Shown: positions 56,799-64,000 of the stretch, piece by piece
Layout of the letters: every line of letters begins with the position of its first letter
Position numbering within the stretch: position 1 is the first letter of the stretch
NCBI RefSeq assembly: GCF_002946835.1
Contig: NZ_CP026652.1
Location: forward strand, 1,922,001-1,986,000
Source of the DNA: Streptomyces dengpaensis
GTDB lineage: Bacteria > Actinomycetota > Actinomycetes > Streptomycetales > Streptomycetaceae
DNA length: 64,000 nt
Direction of reading: 5' to 3'
Translations under genes and position numbers: made by a program
Notes under the pieces: generated by a model
Told to the model about the DNA's origin: nothing
Database searches by the model: none
Seen by the model: only the letters and a program-made list of their open reading frames with translations

Positions 56799-59216
56799 AT
56801 GACACCTGAGCGTCCCGACCCGGTGATGGCGGACTCGGTTCCCGGCCCGGTGGCTCCCGCCGCGCCCACCGCCACGTACCGGCTGCAGCTGCAGCCGGAG
56901 TTCCCCTTCGGGGCCGCCGAGGCGGCCGTGCCATATCTGGCCTCGCTCGGCGTCTCGCATCTGCACCTCTCGCCCGTCCTGGAGGCCGTACCCGGCTCGA
57001 CGCACGGCTACGACGTGGTGGACCACGCGCGCGTGCGGGCCGAACTGGGCGGCGAGGAGGGGCTGCGCTCCCTGGCGCGCACCGCGCGGGAGCACGGCCT
57101 GGGCCTCGTCGCGGACATCGTGCCGAACCACATGGCCATGGCCCCGCGCCACAACCGTCCCCTGTGGGAGGTACTGCGCGAGGGCCCCGAATCGCCGTAC
57201 GCGCGCTGGTTCGACATCGACTGGGACGCCCAGGGCGGACAGGTGCTGCTGCCGGTGCTCGGGGACCGGCTCGGCTCGGAGATCGACCGCCTGAAGGCCG
57301 ACGGCGACGTACTGCGCTACCACGACCATGTGTTCCCGCTGCGCGAAGGCACCGAGAAGCTGCCGCTGCCGCACCTCCTCGACGCGCAGTGGTACCGCCC
57401 CGTGTGGTGGCGGCTCGCCCGCACGGAGCTCAACTACCGTCGCTTCTTCAGCATCTCCGAGCTCATCGGGGTGCGCGTCGAGGACCCGGAGGTGTTCGCG
57501 GCGACACACGCGAAGATCCTGGAACTGCTCGACGACGGCGTGGTCGAGGGGCTGCGCATCGACCACCCGGACGGCCTCGCCGACCCTGACGCGTATCTGC
57601 GCCGCCTGCACGAGGCGACCGGCGGCCGCTGGACGGTGGTCGAGAAGATCCTCGCGGACGGTGAGCCGCTCCCGGCCGCGTGGCCCGTCGCGGGCACCAC
57701 CGGCTACGACGCGCTGCGGCATGTGGACGGGCTCCTCACGGACCCGGCGGGCGCGGGCGAACTCCTGGGCCAGTACCGGCGGTTCGCGGCTCCTCAGGCC
57801 GACCGGGGCGGCCACTGGGAGTCGACGGTGCGCCGGGCGGCGTACAAGGTGGTCACGCACGAGCTGGCCACGGAGGTCGATCGCCTCACGCGCGTGGTGA
57901 GCGGTCTGTGTGATGCCGCGTCCCCGGACCCCGCGTTGCGCGACCACGCCCCCTGGGCTCTGGGCACCGCGCTGCGCGAACTCCTCGTCCGCCTCCAGGT
58001 GTACCGGCCGTACCCCTCCACCGACGCCTCCCTGGTGGTGACCGAGGAGGCCGCCGACGAGGCCCGGGCGGTGTTCACGGTGCCCGAGGAGGCGCATGCC
58101 GTCGACGTCGTACGGGACTTGGTGCTCGGGCGGGCCGGTGACGGGCCCGGACACGCGGAGTTCCGGGCCCGGTTCGCGCAGACGGCGTCCGCCCTGCGGG
58201 CCAAGTCCGTGGAGGACACGGCGTTCTACCGCTACGTGCCCCTCCTGTCGGCCAACGAGGTGGGCGGCGAACCGGGCAGTCCGGCCGTGTCCCCGGAGGA
58301 GTTCCACGCCTACTGCGCGCGCGTGCAGCGCGACTGGCCCGTCACCGGCACCGTCCTGTCGACGCACGACACGAAACGCAGTGCCGACGTGCGCGCGGCC
58401 CTCTCGGTGCTCACCCAGTGTCCCGGGCGCTGGGCCGACGTCCTGGCGGAGGTGACCCGCGACGGCACGGGCGTGCCCGACCCGCAGGTGGCGTGGACCG
58501 CGTGGCAGACGGTGTTCGGGCTCGGCCCCGCCTCCGGAGAGCGCGTACGGGGCGCCCTGTTGAAGCACGTCAGAGAGGCCGGACTGCACACCGCCTGGAC
58601 CGAGCGGGATCCCGCGTACGAGGACGCGGTCGCGGCGTTCGTCGCCGAAGGCCCGTGCGGGGCGTCTGGGCGGCGCGTGGCCGGCTTCCGGGCCTCCCTG
58701 GCCCCGCATGTGCGGGCGAACGTCCTGGGGGCCGCTCTGGTCCATCTGACGATGCCCGGGGTGCCGGACGTCTACCAGGGCACCGAGGGCGAGTACCTCG
58801 CGCTGGTGGACCCGGACAACCGGGAGGCGTTCGCACCGCTGGAGCAGCCCTCGGAAAAGGCGGCGCTCACCGCGGCCGCACTACGGCTGCGCAGGCGGCG
58901 CCCGGCCGTCTTCGGCGACTCGGCGACGTACGCGCCGCTGACGGCTCAGGGCCCCGGCGCCGCGCACTGTGTGGCGTTCGTACGCTCCGGAGAGGTGATC
59001 ACGGCCGTCACGCGGATGTCGCTGCGGCTGGCCGACGCCGGAGGGTGGCGGGACACGCTGCTCGCGCTCCCTGAGGGGCGGTGGGCCGATGCGCTCTGCC
59101 CGGGGCGGGAGTTCACGGGGCACGCGCGCGTGGCGGAGCTTTTCGAGCGGTTGCCCGTGGTGCTGCTGGAACGGGTCAGCGCGGGCGCGCCGGCAGGGTC
59201 CGGGGAGAGCGGCTGA
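56799..59216 (+). CDS. treY: malto-oligosyltrehalose synthase
   Basis: Encodes 805 residues. Converts the reducing end of maltodextrin to an alpha,alpha-1,1 (trehalosyl) linkage. GH13 family 26 motifs: ATYRLQLQPEFPFGAAEAAV, GSTHGYDVVDHARVRAELGG, GLVADIVPNHMAMAP, VEGLRIDHPDGLADPDAYL (nucleophile Asp), VVEKILADGEPLPAAWPVAG (Glu) and VLSTHDTKRSADVRAALSVL. Works with TreZ, whose gene starts at 63431. No ribosome site is obvious. Confidence 0.96.
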   Translation: MTPERPDPVMADSVPGPVAPAAPTATYRLQLQPEFPFGAAEAAVPYLASLGVSHLHLSPVLEAVPGSTHGYDVVDHARVRAELGGEEGLRSLARTAREHGLGLVADIVPNHMAMAPRHNRPLWEVLREGPESPYARWFDIDWDAQGGQVLLPVLGDRLGSEIDRLKADGDVLRYHDHVFPLREGTEKLPLPHLLDAQWYRPVWWRLARTELNYRRFFSISELIGVRVEDPEVFAATHAKILELLDDGVVEGLRIDHPDGLADPDAYLRRLHEATGGRWTVVEKILADGEPLPAAWPVAGTTGYDALRHVDGLLTDPAGAGELLGQYRRFAAPQADRGGHWESTVRRAAYKVVTHELATEVDRLTRVVSGLCDAASPDPALRDHAPWALGTALRELLVRLQVYRPYPSTDASLVVTEEAADEARAVFTVPEEAHAVDVVRDLVLGRAGDGPGHAEFRARFAQTASALRAKSVEDTAFYRYVPLLSANEVGGEPGSPAVSPEEFHAYCARVQRDWPVTGTVLSTHDTKRSADVRAALSVLTQCPGRWADVLAEVTRDGTGVPDPQVAWTAWQTVFGLGPASGERVRGALLKHVREAGLHTAWTERDPAYEDAVAAFVAEGPCGASGRRVAGFRASLAPHVRANVLGAALVHLTMPGVPDVYQGTEGEYLALVDPDNREAFAPLEQPSEKAALTAAALRLRRRRPAVFGDSATYAPLTAQGPGAAHCVAFVRSGEVITAVTRMSLRLADAGGWRDTLLALPEGRWADALCPGREFTGHARVAELFERLPVVLLERVSAGAPAGSGESG

Positions 59217-59293
59217 TCAGACCCACGGGAGCGGGCCTGCGCCGCGGCGAGCACCCGGTGGCGCTCGGCCACGAAAAGGAACCTGTCTCGGCC

Positions 59294-59461
59294 ATGAACA
59301 CGCCGCCCGTGGATGACGCCTTCCAGCCAGCCGACGCACACCCCCTGGCAGCCGCACGTGCCACCTGGCGCCCCCTGGAGCCGCCCCGTCAACTCCTTGA
59401 CAGTTCACCCAGTCCGTGGACTACTGCGGAAAGCGACGCAGGGCGGACAAGTCGGGGGTGA
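59294..59461 (+). CDS. possible 55-residue protein coupled to carboxypeptidase gene
   Basis: Starts MNTPPVDDAFQPADAHPLAA behind AAAAGGAA and ends in a TGA that overlaps the GTG of the M14 gene (GTGA). Rich in Pro/Ala, no motif. It may be a genuine small coupled gene or only a leader frame. Codon bias is compatible with either. Confidence 0.4.
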   Translation: MNTPPVDDAFQPADAHPLAAARATWRPLEPPRQLLDSSPSPWTTAESDAGRTSRG

Positions 59462-60708
59462 GTCTCCTGCCGGAGTTGCGCTACCCCAGTGTGACCGAAA
59501 TCGTCTCGTCCGCCAGGGCGTTGGCGGCTCACCGGCCCGGCCTGTGCCGCCTCAGACAAGTGGGCGTCTCACGCGCGGGCAGACCCCTCCACCTGCTGTC
59601 CGTCGGCCACGCGCGGCGTGCCGTCCTCGTCGTGGCGGGCGCCCACGCGAACGAACCGACGGGCGGTTCGACCGTGCTGGTCCTGGCCGAACGCACACTG
59701 CGCGACCGGGAGTTGCGGAGGGAGACCTCCTGGCATTTTCTGCTCTGCGCGGACCCGGACGGGGCGAGCCTGCATGTGACGCCCGCACCGCGCACCCTGC
59801 TCGACTACCACCTCGGTTTCTTCCGTCCGGCCGGGCCCGAGCAGCCGGAGTGGTCGCCCTCCGTCCTGCCGCCCGACCGGCTGCCGCCGGAAACCCGCGC
59901 GCTGATCCGGGTCATCGACGAGCTGCGGCCCTACCTCCAGGTGACGTTGCACGGGACCGATCTGGGTGGCAGCTGGGTGCAGTTGACCAAAGACGTTCCG
60001 GGGCTCGCCGAGCCGTTCGCCAAGTCCGCGGCGGAGCTGCACATTCCGGTGGAGACGGCGGCGTCGGACGCCGCGGGCTGGCCCGCCTCCGGGCCCGGGG
60101 TGCATGTGATGCCGGCGCCCGGTTCGGACGCGGCGTACCCGAGCATGCCCGACGACGCGCGGCACAGCACCTGGTACCACGCCCACCGGTACGGCGGTCT
60201 GACCGCCGTCGTCGAGGTGCCGATGTGGGCCGGTGATCTGGTGGACGATCCGGCGCCGCATCCCGCTCCGGCGGCGGCGATGGGGCGTCTGGCGCGCCGG
60301 CTGCTGCACGACACGCTCCAGGTGGAGTCGGTGCTCGTGGAGGCCCTGCCGCGGCTGCCAGGCCCCGACGGGCCCCTCCTGCGGGCCGCGAAGTGGGCGC
60401 TGGAGCTGGTGCCGGGCCTCGCCGACGACTGGGGGCGGACGCCGCCCCCGGACACGACGATGGCGTACGTGGGCAGTCTCGACGCGTTCGGCCGCCGGCT
60501 GCCGCTGCGGGCCGCCGCGATGCTGCTGCGCGTCCTCCAGGAGGCCGACGACCGCGAGGCACCGCGCCTCGAACACCTCGTCGCCGCCTGGAGCGACGCC
60601 TTCGCCGAACGGTTCGGCGCCCGCTGGGTACCACTGGAGCACCAGGTCGAGCATCAGGCCCGCACGGTGGTGGCGGCGGCCCGCCACGCACGCGCCACCG
60701 CCGCCTGA
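59458..60708 (+). CDS. M14-family zinc carboxypeptidase (copy 1)
   Basis: Encodes 416 residues from the GTG at 59458. A GTG at 59416 in the same frame would add 14 residues. M14 motifs: VVAGAHANEPTGGSTVLVLA (first His and Glu zinc ligands), LQVTLHGTDLGGSWVQL (third His), and the general-base Glu probably in GGLTAVVEVPMWAGDL. No signal peptide, so probably cytoplasmic, as in the deaminase/succinylglutamate-like side of the family. Paralogue of 61129-62496, convergent across the SSI gene. Confidence 0.85.
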   Translation: MSLLPELRYPSVTEIVSSARALAAHRPGLCRLRQVGVSRAGRPLHLLSVGHARRAVLVVAGAHANEPTGGSTVLVLAERTLRDRELRRETSWHFLLCADPDGASLHVTPAPRTLLDYHLGFFRPAGPEQPEWSPSVLPPDRLPPETRALIRVIDELRPYLQVTLHGTDLGGSWVQLTKDVPGLAEPFAKSAAELHIPVETAASDAAGWPASGPGVHVMPAPGSDAAYPSMPDDARHSTWYHAHRYGGLTAVVEVPMWAGDLVDDPAPHPAPAAAMGRLARRLLHDTLQVESVLVEALPRLPGPDGPLLRAAKWALELVPGLADDWGRTPPPDTTMAYVGSLDAFGRRLPLRAAAMLLRVLQEADDREAPRLEHLVAAWSDAFAERFGARWVPLEHQVEHQARTVVAAARHARATAA

Positions 60709-60715
60709 CCCGCTC

Positions 60716-61132
60716 TCATTCCGACAGCGCGAACACCGCTCCCGTCTCGGCCCTGACCACACAGGAGTTCGGGAACGTATGCGTGTAGTCGACCCGGCGG
60801 CCCTCCCATACGCCCCGCGCCGAGGCGGTCACGGGGGCGTAGATCAGCGGGCACAGGGCGTCGGGCCTGGGCGGGATCCGGGAGATGTCACCCCCGGCGG
60901 CGCGGAGTTCGTCGCAGGCCTGTGCCGCCTGCGGATGCCCCTGGGGCGGGTCGCAGAGCAGCAGGGTGCCGGGGGTGCCACTGGAGAGCGCTTCGCCGCC
61001 GGTGACGGTGAGGAGGAGCCAGTCGCCGGGGCCGGACTCCTGGGGTGCCGCCTGGGCCGGGGCCGCGCCCATCGCGAGAAGGGCGGCCGAGGCGAGCACA
61101 CCGGCACGTACGGCTTGCATGGTTTTCGTCAT
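60716..61132 (-). CDS. subtilisin inhibitor-like (SSI) secreted protein
   Basis: Encodes 138 residues: signal peptide to about APAQA (residue 28), then the SSI fold (MEROPS I16) with Cys 60, 73, 94 and 124 forming two disulfides: LLLCDPPQGHPQAAQACDEL, ALCPLIYAPVTASARGVWEG and YTHTFPNSCVVRAETGAV. The reactive P1 position (CP-x motif) is Leu96 and P1' is Ile97. Classical SSI has Met-Val. Inhibits extracellular serine proteases. Coupled to the upstream M14 gene by ATGA. Confidence 0.92.
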   Translation of the reverse strand: MTKTMQAVRAGVLASAALLAMGAAPAQAAPQESGPGDWLLLTVTGGEALSSGTPGTLLLCDPPQGHPQAAQACDELRAAGGDISRIPPRPDALCPLIYAPVTASARGVWEGRRVDYTHTFPNSCVVRAETGAVFALSE

Positions 61133-62496
61133 TCCAGATGCATCGGCACCGCGGCCCCCGGACCCCAGCCCGACTCACCCGATCGGGAGCGCACGCGCGC
61201 GTGGCGCCCGGCGAGTTCGAACGCGGCGATCACCACGCGTGCCTGGTATTCGACCTGGCGGGCGACCGGGATCCAGCGCGCACCGCAGCCGTCGCGGTAG
61301 TCGGCGCACCACTCGTCGATGAGCCGGTCGAGCTCTGGCAGCACACCGCCCGGGTCGTGCCTGGAGGCGGTGACGAGCTGGTGCAGCAGCCCGGCCGTGC
61401 GCAGTGCGACCCGGCGTCCGGCGAGGCGCAGGGCCGTCAGGCGGGCGGTGTCGAGCGGCGGCAGGGCGCGCGCGTCGGCGCCGTACACATCCGGATCCCA
61501 GGAGTCGGCGAGCCCAGGGCCGACCAGGAGACAGTCGTCGACGGGCGCGAGGAGGCAGGCCACGTCCGGCGAGGCGGCGAGGCCGGGCCGCACGCGCGCG
61601 AGGATGCCCTCCAGGAGCCGTGTGTCGTGGCGCAGCGTGTGGCTGACGGAGCGCAGCGCCGCGTCGGCGTCGACGGGCCGCCCGGCGTCCTCCACGGCCG
61701 CCACGCCCCACATGGGCGCCTCGACGACCGCGGTCACCGTGCCGTACGGGTGCGGGTGGAACCAGGTGGACTCGACCGCGGCCTCCGTGATGGCGGCGGC
61801 GAGGTCCCCGATGCGCGGCGGGGGGATGCGGTAGACGGCGGGACCGAGCATCGGCCAGTACAGGGCGTCGTACGGGCCGAGCTCGCGCGGGATGCCGAGG
61901 CGCGCGGCGGTGTGCGCGACACGCTGGGCGAGCCCGGGCAGGTCGCGGGTCAGCTCGACGAAGGCGCCGCCGACGTCGACGCCGTGCAGGGAGCACTGCA
62001 GGAAGGGCCGCAGTTCGTCCTGGAGGCCGATGAGGGCGCGGGTCTCGGGCAGGGCGGCCGCGTCCGCGCCCTCGGGCAGCCATTCGGGCTGTTCCAGGAA
62101 GCCCGGCCGGAAGAAGTGCCGGAAGTAGTGGCCGAGGACGTACGGGCCCGACAGCCAGCCCTCGTTGCGGCGCGCGCCGTCGGGGTCGAGGCACAGCAGC
62201 AGATTCCAGGTGGCGTCCGCCCTTTCGGTCAACCGGGAGTCGGCGAGCGCCCGTTCGGCCAGCCGCAGGGCGGTGGCGCCACCGACCGGTTCGTTGGCGT
62301 GCGGTCCGGCGACGACAAGGACCTGGCGGCTGCCGCGTCCGACGGACAGGAGCCACAGCGGCGAACCCGCCCGCGACGTGCCGACGCGGCGCAGCCGGGC
62401 GTCCCGCGGACGGCGGGCGACGAGCACGGCCGCACGGGCGCCCAGCTCGTCCACAGTCGGGAAGCGGAGGAGTGGCGGCAGGGCACACCTCCGCAT
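61129..62496 (-). CDS. M14-family zinc carboxypeptidase (copy 2)
   Basis: Encodes 455 residues from the ATG at 62496. A GTG at 62538 would add 14 residues, and no clear ribosome site decides. Zinc motif VVAGPHANEPVGGATALRLA, third His LQCSLHGVDVGGAFVELTRD, probable Glu TAVVEAPMWGVAAVEDAG. About a third of residues are shared with copy 1 over the whole length by eye. The stop overlaps the SSI start by four bases (ATGA), so peptidase and protease inhibitor are produced together. Confidence 0.85.
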   Translation of the reverse strand: MRRCALPPLLRFPTVDELGARAAVLVARRPRDARLRRVGTSRAGSPLWLLSVGRGSRQVLVVAGPHANEPVGGATALRLAERALADSRLTERADATWNLLLCLDPDGARRNEGWLSGPYVLGHYFRHFFRPGFLEQPEWLPEGADAAALPETRALIGLQDELRPFLQCSLHGVDVGGAFVELTRDLPGLAQRVAHTAARLGIPRELGPYDALYWPMLGPAVYRIPPPRIGDLAAAITEAAVESTWFHPHPYGTVTAVVEAPMWGVAAVEDAGRPVDADAALRSVSHTLRHDTRLLEGILARVRPGLAASPDVACLLAPVDDCLLVGPGLADSWDPDVYGADARALPPLDTARLTALRLAGRRVALRTAGLLHQLVTASRHDPGGVLPELDRLIDEWCADYRDGCGARWIPVARQVEYQARVVIAAFELAGRHARVRSRSGESGWGPGAAVPMHLE

Positions 62497-62685
62497 AAGT
62501 GGTGCCGTCGGCTCACCTGATGTGCATGGTGTACGCACAGTCAGTCACGACTGGGGAGGTACGTCAACACCGTGGAACCTGGTGAGAGTTGAGCAGACCG
62601 GTAGGTGAGTCCGAGGCCGGAGCCCGGACGGAACAGCCGGTCGGACGCGAGGCGGAACAACTCGGCGGCCGACAGGCGCAACCGC

Positions 62686-63237
62686 TCAGTCCGACGCCAG
62701 GCGGAACAGCATCCGTCCGAAACCGATCTGGTCGCCGTCCTGGACGACGATGGCACCGATGACGCGTCGTCCGTTGACGGTCGTGCCGTTGGTCGAGCCG
62801 AGGTCGCGCAGCACCCACACCCCGCCCTGCCGGCTCAGTTCGGCGTGCACCCGGGACACGGTCTCATGGTTGAGCCGCAGTCCGCTGGCGGGGTCGCGGC
62901 CGATGCGCAGCGGGTACGGACTGCCCGGGTGGGGCAGCTGCAGCTTCGGCAGCCGCTCGGCCTGCCAGGCCCTGCGCAGCCGTACGGTGAAGCCGGAGAC
63001 GGCCTCCACGGCGCCGAACACCGCCTTCGACCAGCGGCCCTCCGTGGGCAGGTCGGCGGTGAGCACGGCGAGTTCGTCGGACCTGCGGGCGGCGAGCGCC
63101 AGCTCCATGCGGCGGATGAACGTGTCGTGCGAGAGGCGGCCGAGGGCGACGCCGTCACGGAGTGCCTTCAGCGCCCGGTCGCGCTCCGCGTCGGACAGCC
63201 GCGCGGGGTACGTGTGGAACTCGAAAGACGACGTCAC
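62686..63237 (-). CDS. DUF1707 and FHA domain protein
   Basis: Encodes 183 residues. The N-terminal DUF1707 reads RLSDAERDRALKALRDGVAL with LSHDTFIRRMELALAARRSD. The C-terminal FHA domain has LRIGRDPASGLRLNHETVSR, VHAELSRQGGVW and DLGSTNGTTVNGRRV, which are the phosphothreonine-binding loops. Partners are phosphorylated proteins. No membrane helix is present. Starts at a GTG. Confidence 0.9.
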   Translation of the reverse strand: MTSSFEFHTYPARLSDAERDRALKALRDGVALGRLSHDTFIRRMELALAARRSDELAVLTADLPTEGRWSKAVFGAVEAVSGFTVRLRRAWQAERLPKLQLPHPGSPYPLRIGRDPASGLRLNHETVSRVHAELSRQGGVWVLRDLGSTNGTTVNGRRVIGAIVVQDGDQIGFGRMLFRLASD

Positions 63238-63430
63238 GCTGGCGATTGTCGGGCAGCGGGGCCGGGGTGTCCAGAAAACGCGGAAGAGGCCTTTGCGGCC
63301 GACCGGATCGCATCAGGTGACGAAAGCGCGGCAGACACGCGGCAAAAGGATGGATTCTAAAGCGAATTGATCTCACGTGAAGCACCATGGACGGGCTACG
63401 TCACGGTGAGCTGACAAGGGGGAACTGTCT

Positions 63431-64000
63431 GTGCGGTTCGAGGTGTGGGCACCGCAGGCCGACCGGGTGACACTCCATTGCGCGGGCGCCACGCGCGCGT
63501 TGGAGCGCGATGCGGAGCGAGTCGGGTGGTGGACGGGCGACGCGGACGCGCAGGACGGCACGCGGTACGGGTTCGCGGTGGACGACGGCCCCGTCCTGCC
63601 CGATCCCCGCTCGCGGCGGCAGCCGGACGGCCCCGACGGGCTGAGCGCGGTGGTCGACCAGGAGCGGTATGCCTGGCTCACCGAGTGGGCGGGGCGTCCG
63701 CTGCCGGGCGCGGTCCTGTACGAGCTGCACGTGGGCACGTACACGCCCGAGGGCACGCTGGACGCGGCCGCCGAGCGCCTTGACCATCTTGCGGAACTGG
63801 GCATCACCCACGTCGAGTTGATGCCGCTGTGTCCGTTCCCGGGGCGGCACGGCTGGGGGTACGAAGGGGTCTCGCCGTGGGCCGTGCACGAGCCGTACGG
63901 CGGCCCCGAGGCGCTGAAGCGCTTTGTCGACCGGGCGCACGAACTCGGCCTGGGCGTCGTCCTCGACGTCGTGCACAACCACCTCGGGCCGTCCGGCAAC
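63431..64000 (+). CDS. treZ: malto-oligosyltrehalose trehalohydrolase, N-terminal part (3' truncated by window)
   Basis: The first 190 residues are seen, from a GTG behind AAGGGGGAA. Begins RFEVWAPQADRVTLHCAG (N-terminal carbohydrate-binding domain), then YELHVGTYTPEGTLDAAAER, GITHVELMPLCPFPGRHGWG and VVLDVVHNHLGPSGN, typical GH13 family 10. The catalytic residues lie beyond the window. TreZ releases trehalose from the product of TreY. Confidence 0.93.
   Translation, partial: MRFEVWAPQADRVTLHCAGATRALERDAERVGWWTGDADAQDGTRYGFAVDDGPVLPDPRSRRQPDGPDGLSAVVDQERYAWLTEWAGRPLPGAVLYELHVGTYTPEGTLDAAAERLDHLAELGITHVELMPLCPFPGRHGWGYEGVSPWAVHEPYGGPEALKRFVDRAHELGLGVVLDVVHNHLGPSGN

Noticed and set aside
1..64000. 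tRNA or rRNA genes.
   Set aside because: I looked for TTCGA-loop and acceptor-stem patterns and saw none that folded; a dedicated scan would be needed to exclude them.

Overview
The window is about 64 kb of very GC-rich actinobacterial DNA and most likely comes from a Streptomyces chromosome. The indications are strong third-position G/C bias, frequent GTG starts, ATGA/GTGA stop-start overlaps, probable leaderless promoters, a subtilisin-inhibitor (SSI) gene, an XRE/DUF5753 regulator with a DUF6879 gene, a SAV2148-type HEPN protein, a mycothiol-dependent nitroreductase and the TreY/TreZ trehalose genes. No tRNA, rRNA or CRISPR array was recognised.

Layout. Bases 1-6.2 kb hold the end of a beta-galactosidase gene, a Tat-type lipoprotein hydrolase, a PHP-phosphoesterase two-gene unit and several broken genes: two truncated RsbW-like ATPase genes and the 3' part of a TetR gene. 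From 12.8 down to 6.3 kb runs one tightly coupled minus-strand operon. Its gene order is a protein-arginine-methyltransferase-like enzyme, an Arg-Gly-rich repeat protein, a DUF5819-like/HTTM membrane pair, a Gln/Arg/Glu-rich coiled-coil protein, and a second DUF5819-like/HTTM pair, ending at a perfect terminator. This is the strongest candidate for an undescribed system in the window: a modifying enzyme sits beside a protein full of its typical target dipeptide.

Bases 13-25 kb are ordinary metabolic and regulatory genes: homocysteine methyltransferase, DUF1152, ThuA, DUF4389, VOC, two AraC regulators, a NAD(P)-binding protein, BrkB, an AidB-like dehydrogenase and a GAF regulator. Bases 26.1-28.9 kb form a small accessory island. 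It contains a 5'-truncated gene, a serine-recombinase remnant, a DUF6879/XRE-DUF5753 module, a MITE-like element and a TnpB remnant.

Bases 31.6-41.2 kb are a complete assimilatory sulfur operon. It is preceded by a 27-codon leader peptide and attenuator, followed by ferredoxin-sulfite reductase, a 59-residue zinc ribbon, APS reductase, APS kinase, CysD, CysN, a sulfonate/taurine-type ABC transporter and a CbiX-type chelatase that would supply siroheme. Sulfate or sulfonate is taken up, activated by CysDN, and reduced by CysH and then by sulfite reductase.

Bases 41.3-54.3 kb hold a nitroreductase, DUF1697, an MMPL exporter, a broken glycosyltransferase, an APH-like kinase, an AraC regulator, a secreted I36 inhibitor, a lipoprotein, an exonuclease, a HEPN protein and a two-gene copper amine oxidase-like locus. 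The two amine oxidase genes appear to encode the N-terminal and the catalytic domains separately. Bases 54.5-64 kb are the glycogen-to-trehalose genes glgX, treY and treZ. Two paralogous M14 carboxypeptidase genes flanking an SSI protease inhibitor, and a DUF1707-FHA gene, are interleaved with them.
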